A stretch of 64,000 nucleotides of DNA from Aquibacillus sediminis (GCF_005870085.1 NZ_SZNM01000002.1:62001-126000); one strand, 5' to 3'. Shown: positions 36,536-46,190, counted from the first letter of the stretch. Made by a program: numbers and translations. The notes: generated by a model not told the origin, from the sequence alone.

Positions 36536-36967
36536 TTAAGAAAAATAGACAGTGAATTGAACAAATTTCTTTTTAGTGTTTACCTCTTCAATACATTCGC
36601 AATATTTTTCCTTAACCTGTTCGACGGCTTGGGCAAGAAAACCTGCCTCTAATCGATAGTCCACATCAAACTCCTGGTCTATTCGATTCGTTATGGTTTC
36701 ACCAGTTAGTTCAAATATCAATTCCTTTCTTTTCTCCTTTTTCAGTGTCAAATATCCCCAACCAACATCATTAAAGAATTGAATGATGTCATCAACACTC
36801 ATTTGGCTTGTTTCTCTTGCTATATTTTTCCCCATTACATAAATCACTCGTTTCGTGTCTTTGCCGAGTAAATCGGGTAAGCAATAATATCTAAGAAGAT
36901 CATAACCAGATCCAGTACTTACAATATCGGTCACCATTTTTTGAACGGAGACATTATCTTTTGGCAT
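36536..36967 (-). CDS. yslB: YslB family protein (DUF2507)
   Basis: The 143-residue product contains LRYYCLPDLLGKD, VMGKNIARE, FFNDVGWGYLTL and YRLEAGFLAQAVE, the pattern of B. subtilis YslB (148 residues). Proteins of this family look like small V4R-type domains; function unknown. The ATG at 36967 has AAAGGA 9 bases upstream; a TTG three codons before it abuts that site. The minus-strand position between uvrC and sdhC: B. subtilis has yslB in the same place. Confidence 0.88.
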   Translation of the reverse strand: MPKDNVSVQKMVTDIVSTGSGYDLLRYYCLPDLLGKDTKRVIYVMGKNIARETSQMSVDDIIQFFNDVGWGYLTLKKEKRKELIFELTGETITNRIDQEFDVDYRLEAGFLAQAVEQVKEKYCECIEEVNTKKKFVQFTVYFS

Positions 36968-37122
36968 ATTTAACAATCCTTTCTACTATTATAAATAGTA
37001 AAGCTCACTCATTTCTAATTGTACTTCGTTCGAAGGACACTATTTATTATTACTTGTAATCTACTTGTGTGCAAGGTTATCTTGTATCCTTTTAGATGTT
37101 TAATCACGAGAAAGTGCTTTTC

Positions 37123-37151
37123 TTGACGGTTAAAGTCGATCGAAGTACAAT
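37123..37151 (+). promoter_or_regulatory. Sigma-A promoter for sdhCAB
   Basis: TTGACG (37123-37128), 17-base spacer, TACAAT (37146-37151). The resulting leader is about 120 bases. No convincing catabolite-repression site was found; AAAGCGTTTT near 37213 is only a weak match. Confidence 0.75.
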
Positions 37152-37279
37152 AGATATGAATTTAAAATTATACATTTTTCTAATAATTTGCATTCTATTG
37201 AAAAATAAAAATTAAAGCGTTTTATTATTAGGAAATGTATAGAAAGTAGATTGAATCGAACTAGTTGAGGGGGGTACAT

Positions 37280-37900
37280 ATGACGGAAAATAGGGAGTTT
37301 TTTTATCGTAGGTTACATTCACTGTTAGGGGTTATACCAATTGGTATATTTTTAGTACAGCATTTGGTTGTGAACCATTTTGCTGTCTATGGAGAGGAAA
37401 GTTTTAACAATGCAGCTGGATTTATGCATGATTTACCATTCCGGCTTATGTTAGAAATTTTCATTATCTTCATCCCAATTTTGTTTCATGCTATTTTAGG
37501 GGTTTATATTGCTTTTGTTGCGAAAAATAATGTACAAAGATATGGATTTTTTCGCAATTGGATGTTCTATTTACAAAGATTAACAGGAATCATTACATTG
37601 GTGTTCATTGTTTGGCATGTTTGGGAAACAAGAGTTGCCATTGGAATGGGAAATGCAGAGCTAGACTATAGCTTAATGGAAAATATCTTAAGCCAACCAT
37701 TCTTTTTCTGGTTCTACATTGTAGGGGTTGTTTCTACGACATTCCACTTTGCTAATGGTTTATGGAGTTTCTTGGTATCATGGGGGATTACAGTTTCACC
37801 TCGTTCTCAAAAAATAGCAACCTATGGTACACTAATTGTTTTTCTAGCGATTACTTATATAGGGATTAGATCATTAATCAAATTTGCATATGGAGTTTAA
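37280..37900 (+). CDS. sdhC: Succinate dehydrogenase cytochrome b558 subunit
   Basis: SdhC is the membrane anchor of complex II and carries two b hemes; it passes electrons to menaquinone. The 206-residue product has five membrane segments, each with histidines placed as heme-ligand candidates (QHLVVNHFAVYG, LFHAILGVY, IVWHVWETR, TTFHFANGLW). The ATG at 37280 is preceded by GAGGGGGG; a TTG at 37265 overlaps that site. It is the first gene of the sdhCAB operon. Confidence 0.95.
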   Translation: MTENREFFYRRLHSLLGVIPIGIFLVQHLVVNHFAVYGEESFNNAAGFMHDLPFRLMLEIFIIFIPILFHAILGVYIAFVAKNNVQRYGFFRNWMFYLQRLTGIITLVFIVWHVWETRVAIGMGNAELDYSLMENILSQPFFFWFYIVGVVSTTFHFANGLWSFLVSWGITVSPRSQKIATYGTLIVFLAITYIGIRSLIKFAYGV

Positions 37901-37940
37901 TAGTTTGATAGTTTTTATACTAGAGGAGTGAGCTTAAACG

Positions 37941-39692
37941 ATGAGTAATCATAAAATTGTTATAGTTGGAGGCGGTTTAGCAGGTTTAATGGCAACCATT
38001 AAGGCTGCAGAAGCTGGTGTCCATGTCGATTTACTTTCTATAGTACCTGTTAAACGTTCTCACTCAGTATGTGCACAAGGTGGAATCAACGGAGCCGTTA
38101 ATACAAAAGGTGAAGGAGATTCTCCATTGGTGCACTTTGATGATACTGTTTATGGTGGCGATTTCTTGGCAAATCAACCACCTGTTAAAGCGATGTGTGA
38201 AGCGGCACCAGGAATTATTCATATGTTAGATCGCATGGGGGTTATGTTTAACCGTACACCAGAAGGTTTGTTAGACTTTAGACGTTTTGGTGGAACCCAA
38301 CACCATCGAACTGCATATGCTGGTGCGACTACAGGTCAGCAACTGCTATATGCATTAGATGAACAAGTACGACGTTTTGAAGTGGAAGGCTTAGTTACAA
38401 AATATGAAGGTTGGGAATTTATCTCTGCCATTATCGATGATGAAGGAACTGGTCGAGGTGTCATTGCACAAAGTATCCAGTCCCACGAAATTAAAGCGTT
38501 TAAAGCGGATGCAGTTATTCTAGCATCAGGTGGACCAGGTATTATATTTGGTAAGTCAACAAACTCTGTGATCAATACCGGATCTGCGGCAGCAGCGCTT
38601 TATCAGCAAGGTGGAATATATGCAAATGGTGAATTCATCCAAATTCACCCAACGGCAATCCCAGGTGACGATAAACTTCGTCTAATGAGTGAATCTGCTC
38701 GCGGTGAAGGTGGACGAGTTTGGACATATAAAGATGGGGAACCATGGTATTTCTTAGAGGAGAAATACCCAGCATATGGTAACTTAGTTCCTCGTGATAT
38801 TGCGACGAGAGAAATATTTGATGTGTGTGTCAATCAAAAGCTAGGTATTAATGGGGAAAATATGGTGTACCTAGATCTTTCTCACAAAGATCCTAAAGAA
38901 TTGGATGTTAAATTAGGTGGAATTATTGAAATCTATGAAAAATTCGTGGGGGAAGATCCTAGAAAAGTACCAATGAAAATTTTCCCTGCTGTTCACTATT
39001 CCATGGGTGGGCTTTGGGTTGATTATGAACAAATGACCAACATTCCAGGAGTTTTCGCAGCTGGTGAATGTGATTATACACAACATGGTGCGAACCGACT
39101 AGGAGCAAATTCATTATTGTCTTCTATTTATGGTGGTATGGTAGCTGGTCCAAATGCAATTAAATATATACAAGGACTAGAGAAAACAACAGAGGATATA
39201 TCATCAAGTTTATTTGATAACAAATTGAAAGAAGAGCAAGATTATTTTGAACAGTTAATGGCAATGGATGGAGAAGAAAATGCTTATCAAATTCATAAAG
39301 AACTAGGACAATGGATGACGGATAATGTTACGGTTGTTCGTGAAAATGCTAAACTATTAAAAACAGATGAAAAAATACAAGAACTACTAGAAAGATGGGA
39401 AAACATTAACATTAATGACACGTCACGTTGGAGTAACCAAGGGGTAATGTTTACAAGACAGCTAAAAAACATGCTACACCTTGCCCGTGTTATTACACAG
39501 GGAGCATATAATCGTAATGAGAGTCGCGGTGCGCATTATAAACCAGCATTCCCAGATCGTAATGATGAGGAATGGTTAAAAACAACCAAGGCTCATTTTG
39601 ATCCAGAGAAACAAGATCCAGTATTTGATTACGAAGATGTTGATATTTCTCACATCAAGCCAAGAAAACGTGACTATACGAAGAAAAAGTAG
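37941..39692 (+). CDS. sdhA: Succinate dehydrogenase flavoprotein subunit
   Basis: SdhA oxidises succinate to fumarate. The 583-residue product has the N-terminal FAD-binding GGGLAGLMA, the covalent-FAD histidine region in RSHSVCAQGGING, QHHRTAYAGATTGQQ, the active-site segments QIHPTAI and RGEGGRVW, and the C-terminal flavoprotein domain with RGAHYKPAFPDRNDEEWL. It is coded 40 bases after sdhC and 15 bases before sdhB. Confidence 0.97.
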   Translation: MSNHKIVIVGGGLAGLMATIKAAEAGVHVDLLSIVPVKRSHSVCAQGGINGAVNTKGEGDSPLVHFDDTVYGGDFLANQPPVKAMCEAAPGIIHMLDRMGVMFNRTPEGLLDFRRFGGTQHHRTAYAGATTGQQLLYALDEQVRRFEVEGLVTKYEGWEFISAIIDDEGTGRGVIAQSIQSHEIKAFKADAVILASGGPGIIFGKSTNSVINTGSAAAALYQQGGIYANGEFIQIHPTAIPGDDKLRLMSESARGEGGRVWTYKDGEPWYFLEEKYPAYGNLVPRDIATREIFDVCVNQKLGINGENMVYLDLSHKDPKELDVKLGGIIEIYEKFVGEDPRKVPMKIFPAVHYSMGGLWVDYEQMTNIPGVFAAGECDYTQHGANRLGANSLLSSIYGGMVAGPNAIKYIQGLEKTTEDISSSLFDNKLKEEQDYFEQLMAMDGEENAYQIHKELGQWMTDNVTVVRENAKLLKTDEKIQELLERWENININDTSRWSNQGVMFTRQLKNMLHLARVITQGAYNRNESRGAHYKPAFPDRNDEEWLKTTKAHFDPEKQDPVFDYEDVDISHIKPRKRDYTKKK

Positions 39693-39707
39693 GGGGGATG
39701 ACACGTT

Positions 39708-40469
39708 ATGGCTGAAAAAACGATTACTTTGATCATAACCCGTCAAGATAATCCAGAGTCAAAACCATATGAGGAAACATTTGAAATTCCGTATAGAGAG
39801 AATATGAATATCATTTCTGCTTTAATGGAAACACAGCAGAATCCGGTCAATGCAAAAGGGGAAAAAACAAGTCCGGTGAACTGGGAATCAAATTGTTTGG
39901 AAGAGGTATGTGGTGCTTGTTCTATGGTAATAAATGGAACACCGCAACAAGCGTGTTCAACATTGGTAGATCAATTGGAACAACCAATTCGTTTAGAACC
40001 AATGGCAACCTTCCCGGTAATGAGAGACTTAGTTGTTGATCGTAGTCGTATGTTTGATTCATTGAAAAAAGTGAAAGCGTGGATTCCGATTGATGGAACA
40101 CATGACCTTGGTCCAGGACCACGTATGCCTGAGAAGAAACGTCAGTGGGCTTATGAATTATCAAAATGTATGACTTGTGGGGTTTGTCTTGAGGCTTGTC
40201 CGAATGTAAATAGTAACTCTGAATTCATTGGACCAGCTCCACTTTCTCAAGTTCGTTTATTTAATGCGCATCCAACTGGTGAAATGAACAAAGGAGAACG
40301 TTTAGATGCCTTGATGGAAGATGGTGGGCTTTCAGGATGTGGAAATTCACAAAACTGTGTTCAAGTTTGTCCGAAAGGTATCCCGCTAACAACTTCCATT
40401 GCAGCATTAAACAGAGATACGAATATTCAATCGTTTAAAAACTTCTTCGGAAGTGATTATGCACACTAA
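39708..40469 (+). CDS. sdhB: Succinate dehydrogenase iron-sulfur subunit
   Basis: The 253-residue protein relays electrons from FAD to heme. Cys ligands are visible for a [2Fe-2S] cluster (NCLEEVCGACSM plus QQAC), then the ferredoxin-like C-terminal domain with CMTCGVCLEACP and CGNSQNCVQVCPKG for the [4Fe-4S] and [3Fe-4S] clusters. AGGGGGGAT precedes the ATG. It ends the operon, with a terminator at 40487-40521. Confidence 0.97.
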   Translation: MAEKTITLIITRQDNPESKPYEETFEIPYRENMNIISALMETQQNPVNAKGEKTSPVNWESNCLEEVCGACSMVINGTPQQACSTLVDQLEQPIRLEPMATFPVMRDLVVDRSRMFDSLKKVKAWIPIDGTHDLGPGPRMPEKKRQWAYELSKCMTCGVCLEACPNVNSNSEFIGPAPLSQVRLFNAHPTGEMNKGERLDALMEDGGLSGCGNSQNCVQVCPKGIPLTTSIAALNRDTNIQSFKNFFGSDYAH

Positions 40470-40486
40470 TACTAGTAGCATATAGA

Positions 40487-40521
40487 TAAAAGCCTTTACC
40501 CAATCGGTGAAGGCTTTTTTT
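40487..40521 (+). terminator. Rho-independent terminator after sdhB
   Basis: AAAAGCCTT and AAGGCTTTT, with an inner ACC/GGT pairing, followed by seven T. Confidence 0.9.
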
Positions 40522-40658
40522 CTATTGATATTATTACAATAACTCTGACATAAATTTTGGGTGAGAGGAGCATTTAGAAGATTGGAATGATTAGTGGTAA
40601 TTCGAAATAATTTAGGAATATACTCAATTTTAAATATGTCTAGATGAGGTGTTTTGCA

Positions 40659-41105
40659 TTGAAAAAAGTTAACTATGTTATAAACCAAGATAGATGGTTA
40701 CAAGGGTTTACGTTTTATTCGTGCATTAATCCGAGGTTTTCGGAGACAGATATGTTTGGCCATGTAAACAATACGGTCATGTTCGTTTATTTTGAACAAG
40801 CACGTATTGAATTTTTACAGCATTTAGGCCTATTTACTAGTGCAACTAAAGACAAGGGTGTGGTTCCGGTAGTAGCCGATTTGCAATGCGATTATCACAA
40901 GCCACTATTTTTTAATGATCAGTTAAACTTATATGTAAAAGTGAATGAAATAGGCAAAACATCGTTTGATTTACATTATTTAGGAATTACTAACAAGGAA
41001 GAAATTTGTGTCACTGGTAGAGGGAGAATGGTTCAAGTTGATTCGACTTCAGGAAAACCCGTTCCCTTTACAGACACCATGTTGAAACAATTGCATAACG
41101 TATAA
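40659..41105 (+). CDS. ysmA: 4HBT thioesterase family protein (YsmA-like)
   Basis: The 148-residue product is a hot-dog-fold acyl-CoA thioesterase: NPRFSETDMFGHVNNTVMFVYFEQARIEFL with the catalytic Asp region of the 4-hydroxybenzoyl-CoA thioesterase type, then VADLQCDYHKPLFFNDQLNL. The substrate is unknown. The TTG at 40659 has GAGGTG seven bases upstream and is my choice; an ATG at 40644 precedes that site. It lies between sdhB and gerE as in B. subtilis. Confidence 0.87.
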   Translation: MKKVNYVINQDRWLQGFTFYSCINPRFSETDMFGHVNNTVMFVYFEQARIEFLQHLGLFTSATKDKGVVPVVADLQCDYHKPLFFNDQLNLYVKVNEIGKTSFDLHYLGITNKEEICVTGRGRMVQVDSTSGKPVPFTDTMLKQLHNV

Positions 41106-41140
41106 CTATAGTAGAAGGCTTGTTAATTAAAAATAACGTC

Positions 41141-41537
41141 GCATAAGCTGAATTATGTGCAACAAACATTTACTAATTTAACTACTGAAGTACAGTGATT
41201 TTCCAAAATACACGACGGGATCAAAGGGAAAAGCTGTGATAATGCGTGAAAAAGCCGTAAATACGCAGGATTTAGAGAAAAAGCGCAGGATGATGTAAGA
41301 AAAGCCGTAAATTCGCAGGATCTAGAGGAAAAACACTGGATGATGTAAGAAAAAGCCGTAAATACGCAGGATCTAGAGAAAAAGCGCAGGATGATGTAAG
41401 AAAAAGCCGTAAATACGCAGGATCTAGAGAAAAAAATCGTGGATATTTAAGAAAAATCCCTAAATACACGTTATCATGACAAAACAACAATTAAAAAACT
41501 ATTACAAATGTTACTGCAGATAATATAGCTTATGTGA
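41141..41537. repeat. Dispersed repeat family B, copy with four-unit array
   Basis: The ends are inverted repeats (left GCATAAGCTGAATTATGTGC, right the inverse of AAGCTATATTATCTGCAGTA). The middle, about 41251-41456, is four tandem units of 50-51 bases (AGCCGTAAATACGCAGGATC then TAGAGAAAAAGCGCAGGATG and ATGTAAGAAAA). Outer parts are nearly the same as the copy at 28703. No gene lies in it; the minus-strand frame with a 17-residue repeat is a by-product of the unit length being a multiple of three. Confidence 0.85.
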
Positions 41538-41677
41538 CAAAGCACAGTCGAATACGTACGAATCATAACTATTAAACTAATAAGAACAAGAAATGATAGT
41601 AGAGACCAGCTTTAAATACAGTTTCTAAAAACTTTAGGACATAAGCTTAAAATGTTGTTGTCATGCATTCTTTAAGC

Positions 41678-41705
41678 ACAGATGAAGAAAAAGTGTCATA
41701 CAATA
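41678..41705 (+). promoter_or_regulatory. Candidate sigma-K promoter for gerE
   Basis: The -10 CATACAATA (41697-41705) fits the sigma-K consensus CATA-N3-TA, with an AC -35 core at 41678-41679 spaced 17 bases. B. subtilis gerE is transcribed by sigma-K late in the mother cell. Confidence 0.7.
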
Positions 41706-41766
41706 CAGTGACTAAATAAATACCCTTCAAAATGCGGCTCTGATGACAGCAAGGAGGGGTTAAGAC

Positions 41767-41991
41767 TTGAAGGATCATGACTATAAGCCGAAGCAACTGT
41801 TAACAAAACGTGAAAAAGAGGTATTTGAACTTTTAGTACAAGATAAAACAACAAAAGAGATAGCCCAGGAATTATTCATTTCACAAAAGACTGTTCGAAA
41901 CCATATTTCTAATGCTATGCAAAAATTAGGTGTAAAGGGGCGTTCACAGGCTGTAGTAGAGCTTCTTCGCATGGGGGAGCTTAAGCTTTAA
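41767..41991 (+). CDS. gerE: Spore coat regulator GerE
   Basis: GerE is a LuxR-type DNA-binding protein that activates and represses late sporulation and coat genes in the mother cell. The 74-residue product has the same length as B. subtilis GerE and consists of the LuxR HTH: LTKREKEVFELLVQDKTTKEI, then FISQKTVRNHISNAMQKLGVKGRSQAVVEL. The TTG start at 41767 is preceded by AAGGAGGGG. It has its own sigma-K-type promoter and terminator. Confidence 0.96.
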   Translation: MKDHDYKPKQLLTKREKEVFELLVQDKTTKEIAQELFISQKTVRNHISNAMQKLGVKGRSQAVVELLRMGELKL

Positions 41992-41993
41992 TA

Positions 41994-42026
41994 AAAACCG
42001 ACTTTCTTTTTGAAAGTCGGTTTTTA
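41994..42026 (+). terminator. Rho-independent terminator after gerE
   Basis: AAACCGACTTTC and GAAAGTCGGTTT form a 12-bp stem with a five-base loop and a T tail. Confidence 0.95.
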
Positions 42027-42206
42027 AGTAGGGAATATAAATTTTGGAATAACCTTTTTCAAATATAGTGAAAATTAAATACAGTGAGTGTAGAAGATGC
42101 CATGAAATATAATGTAACCTAAATTTAATATTCTTATTAGCCCCCTTCATGACTAGAATTAACTGTTAGGAAAAGGGATTTTGATACAACAATATTGAAA
42201 TAAAAA

Positions 42207-42215
42207 TGCTATAAT
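42207..42215 (+). promoter_or_regulatory. Extended -10 promoter element for racE
   Basis: TGCTATAAT is a perfect extended -10 about 57 bases before racE. No good -35 is seen at the usual spacing (TTGATA at 42181 is 23 bases away). Confidence 0.4.
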
Positions 42216-42271
42216 ACGAAAAGAGTTATATATAAAGAATGAATAAACATCAAGAAAAAGAGGGGATTTAA

Positions 42272-43072
42272 GTGGACCAGCCGATTGGGGTTATTGATTC
42301 GGGAGTTGGTGGATTAACGGTAGCCAGTGAGCTAATGCGTCAACTTCCAAAAGAGCAACTTATATACATTGGAGATACATTTCGATGTCCATATGGCCCT
42401 AGATCAAAAGAAGAAGTTGTGACTTATACATGGGAAATGGTTAATTTTTTACTAGCTAAAGATATAAAAATGTTAGTTGTAGCGTGTAACACTGCAACAG
42501 CTTTTGCGTTAGATCAATTGCACTCGCAATTGGATATCCCTGTCATTGGAGTGATTGAACCAGGGGCGAGAGCAGCGATAAAAGTTTCGCAAAACCAAAG
42601 AATTGGTGTGATTGGGACGGAAGGAACGATTGAAAGTAAAGCATATCCCAAAGCATTAAAAACGATACATTCTACTATTCAAGTGAATGATCTAGCATGT
42701 CCCCGGTTTGTGCCAATGGTCGAGGAAGGTATTCTATCCGGACCAGAGGCCAATCGTGTTGTTGCTGAATCTTTGATGCCTTTGAAAATGAAAAATCATA
42801 TAGATACATTAATACTTGGATGTACCCATTACCCTTTGATTCGAGACAGGATTCAAGAGGTTATTGGTGATCATGTATCTATTATTTCGTCAGGTGAAGA
42901 AACGGCACGAGAAGTAAGTGCCATTCTTGGTTATAAAGAAAAACTATTTAATGGTGACCGAACTCCCGATCATCAATTTTACACAACGGGCCGATTAGAT
43001 GTGTTTAAGCGGATAGCTTCCAATTGGTTAGAACAACCAATAGTAGTTGAAAATGCTGTTCTAAATAAATAG
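42272..43072 (+). CDS. racE: Glutamate racemase
   Basis: The enzyme makes D-glutamate for peptidoglycan. The 266-residue product has the two catalytic cysteines, Cys72 in VVACNTATA and Cys184 in LGCTHYPLI, and the N-terminal [11 protein letters not shown] with Asp9. It starts with GTG after AGAGGGG. It follows gerE as in B. subtilis, where the gene is racE (murI elsewhere). Confidence 0.96.
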   Translation: MDQPIGVIDSGVGGLTVASELMRQLPKEQLIYIGDTFRCPYGPRSKEEVVTYTWEMVNFLLAKDIKMLVVACNTATAFALDQLHSQLDIPVIGVIEPGARAAIKVSQNQRIGVIGTEGTIESKAYPKALKTIHSTIQVNDLACPRFVPMVEEGILSGPEANRVVAESLMPLKMKNHIDTLILGCTHYPLIRDRIQEVIGDHVSIISSGEETAREVSAILGYKEKLFNGDRTPDHQFYTTGRLDVFKRIASNWLEQPIVVENAVLNK

Positions 43073-43083
43073 ATGAATAGATA

Positions 43084-43132
43084 TAATAACAAACGAGTAG
43101 AATCTGTTTCTGCTCGTTTGTTATTATTTTAG
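43084..43132 (+). terminator. Rho-independent terminator after racE
   Basis: TAATAACAAACGAG and CTCGTTTGTTATTA form a perfect 14-bp stem followed by TTTT. Confidence 0.9.
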
Positions 43133-43145
43133 GACTTAAGGGTTC

Positions 43146-43365
43146 GAGGCGGATCCTCATTCCTTTATTTAGCAAAATACCTCCATATTTAGAGTCTAGA
43201 CGGTTTCTTATTCCGCTATTTGCTATTTTTCTGGCTATTTTCCCATCTTTTGCTCCCAATAGCGGATTCACGAACCGATTGCATTTACTTTTTTCTCTTT
43301 TTCTTTGGAATAACGGAATCAGGGCCGTTTTCACCTATTGATACGATTCATCATTCCGTTTAATT
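43146..43365. repeat. Dispersed repeat family C, copy 1
   Basis: Diverged modules of the form GCGGATCCTCATTCC, ATTTAGCAAAATAC, TTCCGCTATTTGCTAT and GGATTCACGAACCGATTGC occur in order. They are the inverse of the segment at 57195-57440. The motif AATAGCGGAATGAGG(G/A)(T/C)CCGC is the recurring core. No gene is visible in this racE-gerM gap. Confidence 0.6.
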
Positions 43366-43524
43366 CACGCCGTTGTGTCGGAGTCTATAGTAATGACGAC
43401 ACTACAGAATTCTGGTGAAAAAATTCAGTCTATAAAATTCTTTTGAGAAATTTCTTATAGCTAGGTCTAATTTTTGTTTGGGCTCGTATACATAGTAGTA
43501 CAAACCATCGTAGGAGGGAAAAGC

Positions 43525-44664
43525 ATGAGGAAACGTACGCTATTAAAGAATACTGGTGCAGTAAGCCTGACCTTAATATTATTATCTGGCTGTGGCATTT
43601 TTCAAGGGGAACAAACATTAGAAGAGATGGATGCGCCACCAGAAGAAGCAAGTTTAGTTGATGAGCTAGATAACGCAACAGAAGAGATTACAGAAGATGA
43701 CTTAACCGGTGAAGACCAATCCGAAGAGTCTGAAACAACCGAAGGAAATGAAGAGTCCGAAGAGTCTGATGAGGAACAAGCGACAGACACTGTACAAAGA
43801 CAATTATACTTACTTGATGAAAACGGAATGGTAGCGCCACAAACTCTCGATTTACCAAAGACAGATTCGGTCGCCCAACAATCAGTAGAGTACTTAATTA
43901 AAGGTGGTCCTGTTACAGAGTATTTACCAAATGGGTTTGAGGCAGTACTACCGTCTGGAACAGAAGTTTTAGGGGCAGACATGGAAGAAGAAGGAACATT
44001 AATCGTTGATGTTTCTAAGGAGTTTGCAGAATATCGTCCTGAAGATGAACAAAAAATTATAGAAGCAATGACTTACACATTAACGCAATTTGATAATGTC
44101 GAGCGTGTCAAATTGTGGATCAATGGATATGAACAAACAGAAATGCCTGTTAACGGCACACCAATTTCTAACGGGTATTCTCGAGCAAATGGTATTAACA
44201 TTGTTAATGACGAGCCTGTTGATTTAATGGATAGTAAAGCGGTAACGCTTTACTATCCTTCCCAACAAGATGAAAACTTTTATCATGTTCCAGTCACAAA
44301 ACATATAGAGATGGAAGATGATGCTGATAGCTATCAAAAGATTGTACAAGCATTAGTTGATGGCCCTGCACTCGACCTTGACTTGTTGAATGTCTTTAAC
44401 AGTGACGTTACATTGATGGAAGAACCAACATATGAAGATGGAGTATTATCACTTACGTTCAATGAAAATATTTTAAATAATGTTGAGGAAGGGTCCGTTT
44501 CTGATGAAGTGATGGAAACGCTTGTGTTAACATTGACGGAACAATCAGGAGTTGATGCGATTGAAGTCAATGTTGACGGTGTTGAACAAGTTGTTAATGA
44601 ATCTGGTGAGCCATATAGTGAACCTGTAACACGATCTACCTTTGTTCCAACTAAAAGCTTATAA
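43525..44664 (+). CDS. gerM: Germination lipoprotein GerM
   Basis: The 379-residue product starts with a lipoprotein signal peptide (MRKRTLLKNTG, then hydrophobic, lipobox LSGC with Cys23), has a very acidic linker (about 35-90) and two GerMN/SPOIVA-type domains in tandem (about 95-215 and 235-370). In B. subtilis GerM is a mother-cell lipoprotein needed in engulfment and germination, linked to the SpoIIIA-SpoIIQ channel. GGAGGG precedes the ATG at 43525; the frame is open upstream to 43474 but the signal peptide fixes the start. Confidence 0.93.
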   Translation: MRKRTLLKNTGAVSLTLILLSGCGIFQGEQTLEEMDAPPEEASLVDELDNATEEITEDDLTGEDQSEESETTEGNEESEESDEEQATDTVQRQLYLLDENGMVAPQTLDLPKTDSVAQQSVEYLIKGGPVTEYLPNGFEAVLPSGTEVLGADMEEEGTLIVDVSKEFAEYRPEDEQKIIEAMTYTLTQFDNVERVKLWINGYEQTEMPVNGTPISNGYSRANGINIVNDEPVDLMDSKAVTLYYPSQQDENFYHVPVTKHIEMEDDADSYQKIVQALVDGPALDLDLLNVFNSDVTLMEEPTYEDGVLSLTFNENILNNVEEGSVSDEVMETLVLTLTEQSGVDAIEVNVDGVEQVVNESGEPYSEPVTRSTFVPTKSL

Positions 44665-44672
44665 TGAAAGCG

Positions 44673-44706
44673 AAAAAGAGCTGGTGCCTATACCAGCTCT
44701 TTTTAC
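44673..44706 (+). terminator. Rho-independent terminator after gerM
   Basis: AAAAAGAGCTGGT and ACCAGCTCTTTTT form a 13-bp stem around a six-base loop. Confidence 0.95.
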
Positions 44707-44828
44707 GTGTTAGGAGTAAAAAATTAGCAAAGTTTTAACGTATTTAAGCGCTAATTGTTGCATGAACTTAATCAAATTGGTAAAAATATGTTACGATTAT
44801 CTGAGAAGTTCAAGTGGGAGGAAAAAGA

Positions 44829-45569
44829 ATGATGAGACCAAATGACCGTAAAATTGATGAGTTAAGACTAATACATATAGAAACAGACTACACGAAACAT
44901 CCTGAAGGTTCAGTGCTTATAACTGTTGGGGGTACGAAGGTGATTTGTAATGCGAGTATTGAAGACCGAGTGCCACCATTCATGCGAGGGCAAGGCAAGG
45001 GTTGGATTACTGCTGAATATGCCATGTTACCAAGAGCGACAGAGCAGCGGAATATTCGCGAATCTTCCAAAGGTAAAGTGTCTGGACGTACAATGGAAAT
45101 TCAACGATTAATTGGTCGAGCACTTAGATCCGTTGTTGACTTGGATAAAATCGGAGAAAGAACTATTTGGGTTGATTGTGATGTTATCCAAGCAGATGGT
45201 GGAACACGTACCGCATCTATTACAGGTGCTTTCGTTGCGGTAGTGCTTGCATTTGGAACATTAATCGATAAAAAAGTATTAAAAGAAATGCCGATTACAG
45301 ATTTTTTATGTGCAACTTCTGTTGGGGTTTTGCCAGATGGAACGGAAATTTTAGACTTACAATATGAAGAGGATGCACAAGCGCATGTCGATATGAATAT
45401 TGTGATGACTGGTGCTGGTGAGTTCGTCGAAATTCAAGGGACGGGAGAAGAAGCAACATTTTCTCATCAGCAATTACTTAAAATGTTGGATCTTGCTAAT
45501 CATGGGTTAAAGGAAATTGTAAAGTTGCAGAAAGAAGCGATTGGAAAATGGGCAGATTCTTTTAAATAG
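44829..45569 (+). CDS. rph: Ribonuclease PH
   Basis: RNase PH trims tRNA 3' ends by phosphorolysis. The 246-residue product shows [63 protein letters not shown] and [19 protein letters not shown], the core of the family. GGGAGG is about seven bases before the tandem ATGs at 44829/44832; the GTG at 44814 overlaps that site. The order rph-rdgB-ysnB with 12-24 base gaps is the B. subtilis operon. Confidence 0.96.
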   Translation: MMRPNDRKIDELRLIHIETDYTKHPEGSVLITVGGTKVICNASIEDRVPPFMRGQGKGWITAEYAMLPRATEQRNIRESSKGKVSGRTMEIQRLIGRALRSVVDLDKIGERTIWVDCDVIQADGGTRTASITGAFVAVVLAFGTLIDKKVLKEMPITDFLCATSVGVLPDGTEILDLQYEEDAQAHVDMNIVMTGAGEFVEIQGTGEEATFSHQQLLKMLDLANHGLKEIVKLQKEAIGKWADSFK

Positions 45570-45593
45570 TATCGATAGAACGGAGACATTGAA

Positions 45594-46190
45594 GTGAAAA
45601 AATTAATTATAGCTACGAAAAACAAAGGAAAAATGACAGATTTTAATCAGTTGTTGTCAAAATATGGAATCGAAACAATGTCCTTATTAGATTTTGATCA
45701 ACCGATCGCAGATATTGAGGAGACTGGGACAACTTTTTCGGAAAATGCAGCGATTAAGGCAGAAACGATTGCAAACCAGTTTAATCTTCCTGTGTTGGCA
45801 GATGATTCTGGTCTTGTAGTGGATTATTTAGATGGACGACCTGGGGTTTATTCTGCTCGTTATGCAGGGGAAGATAAAAATGATCAAGCAAATTATCAAA
45901 AGGTATTACAAGAATTAGAAGACATTCCGCAAGAAGATCGGACTGCCCGATTTGTTTGTGTATTAGCATTAGCTAGACCGAATGAGTCAACTGTATTTAA
46001 AGAAGGGACTTGTGAAGGAACGATCGCAGATGAACCAAAAGGTGAAAATGGATTTGGTTATGATCCGATTTTTTATCCGATCAATGTTGATCGAACGCTT
46101 GCAGAAATGACAACAGAAGAGAAAAATAGTATAAGTCATCGTAAAAATGCCATGGTTCAACTGGAACAATGGATAAATCAACAACAGTAG
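45594..46190 (+). CDS. rdgB: XTP/dITP pyrophosphatase (RdgB/HAM1)
   Basis: The enzyme removes non-canonical purine nucleotides such as dITP and XTP. The 198-residue product has the signatures IATKNKGKMTDF, LADDSGLVVDYLDGRPGVYSARYAG, GFGYDPIFYP and ISHRKNAM. The GTG start follows CGGAG. It is the second gene of the rph operon and equals B. subtilis YsnA. Confidence 0.95.
   Translation: MKKLIIATKNKGKMTDFNQLLSKYGIETMSLLDFDQPIADIEETGTTFSENAAIKAETIANQFNLPVLADDSGLVVDYLDGRPGVYSARYAGEDKNDQANYQKVLQELEDIPQEDRTARFVCVLALARPNESTVFKEGTCEGTIADEPKGENGFGYDPIFYPINVDRTLAEMTTEEKNSISHRKNAMVQLEQWINQQQ

Noticed and set aside
37205-37222. CcpA (cre) site upstream of sdhC
   Set aside because: Three or more mismatches at conserved positions; not better than chance in AT-rich DNA.
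41272-41490. Minus-strand protein with a 17-residue repeat
   Set aside because: It is the same array in another copy, without ribosome site or conserved start.
43430-43678. Minus-strand 82-codon frame over the gerM start
   Set aside because: Shadow of gerM coding sequence; no ribosome site.
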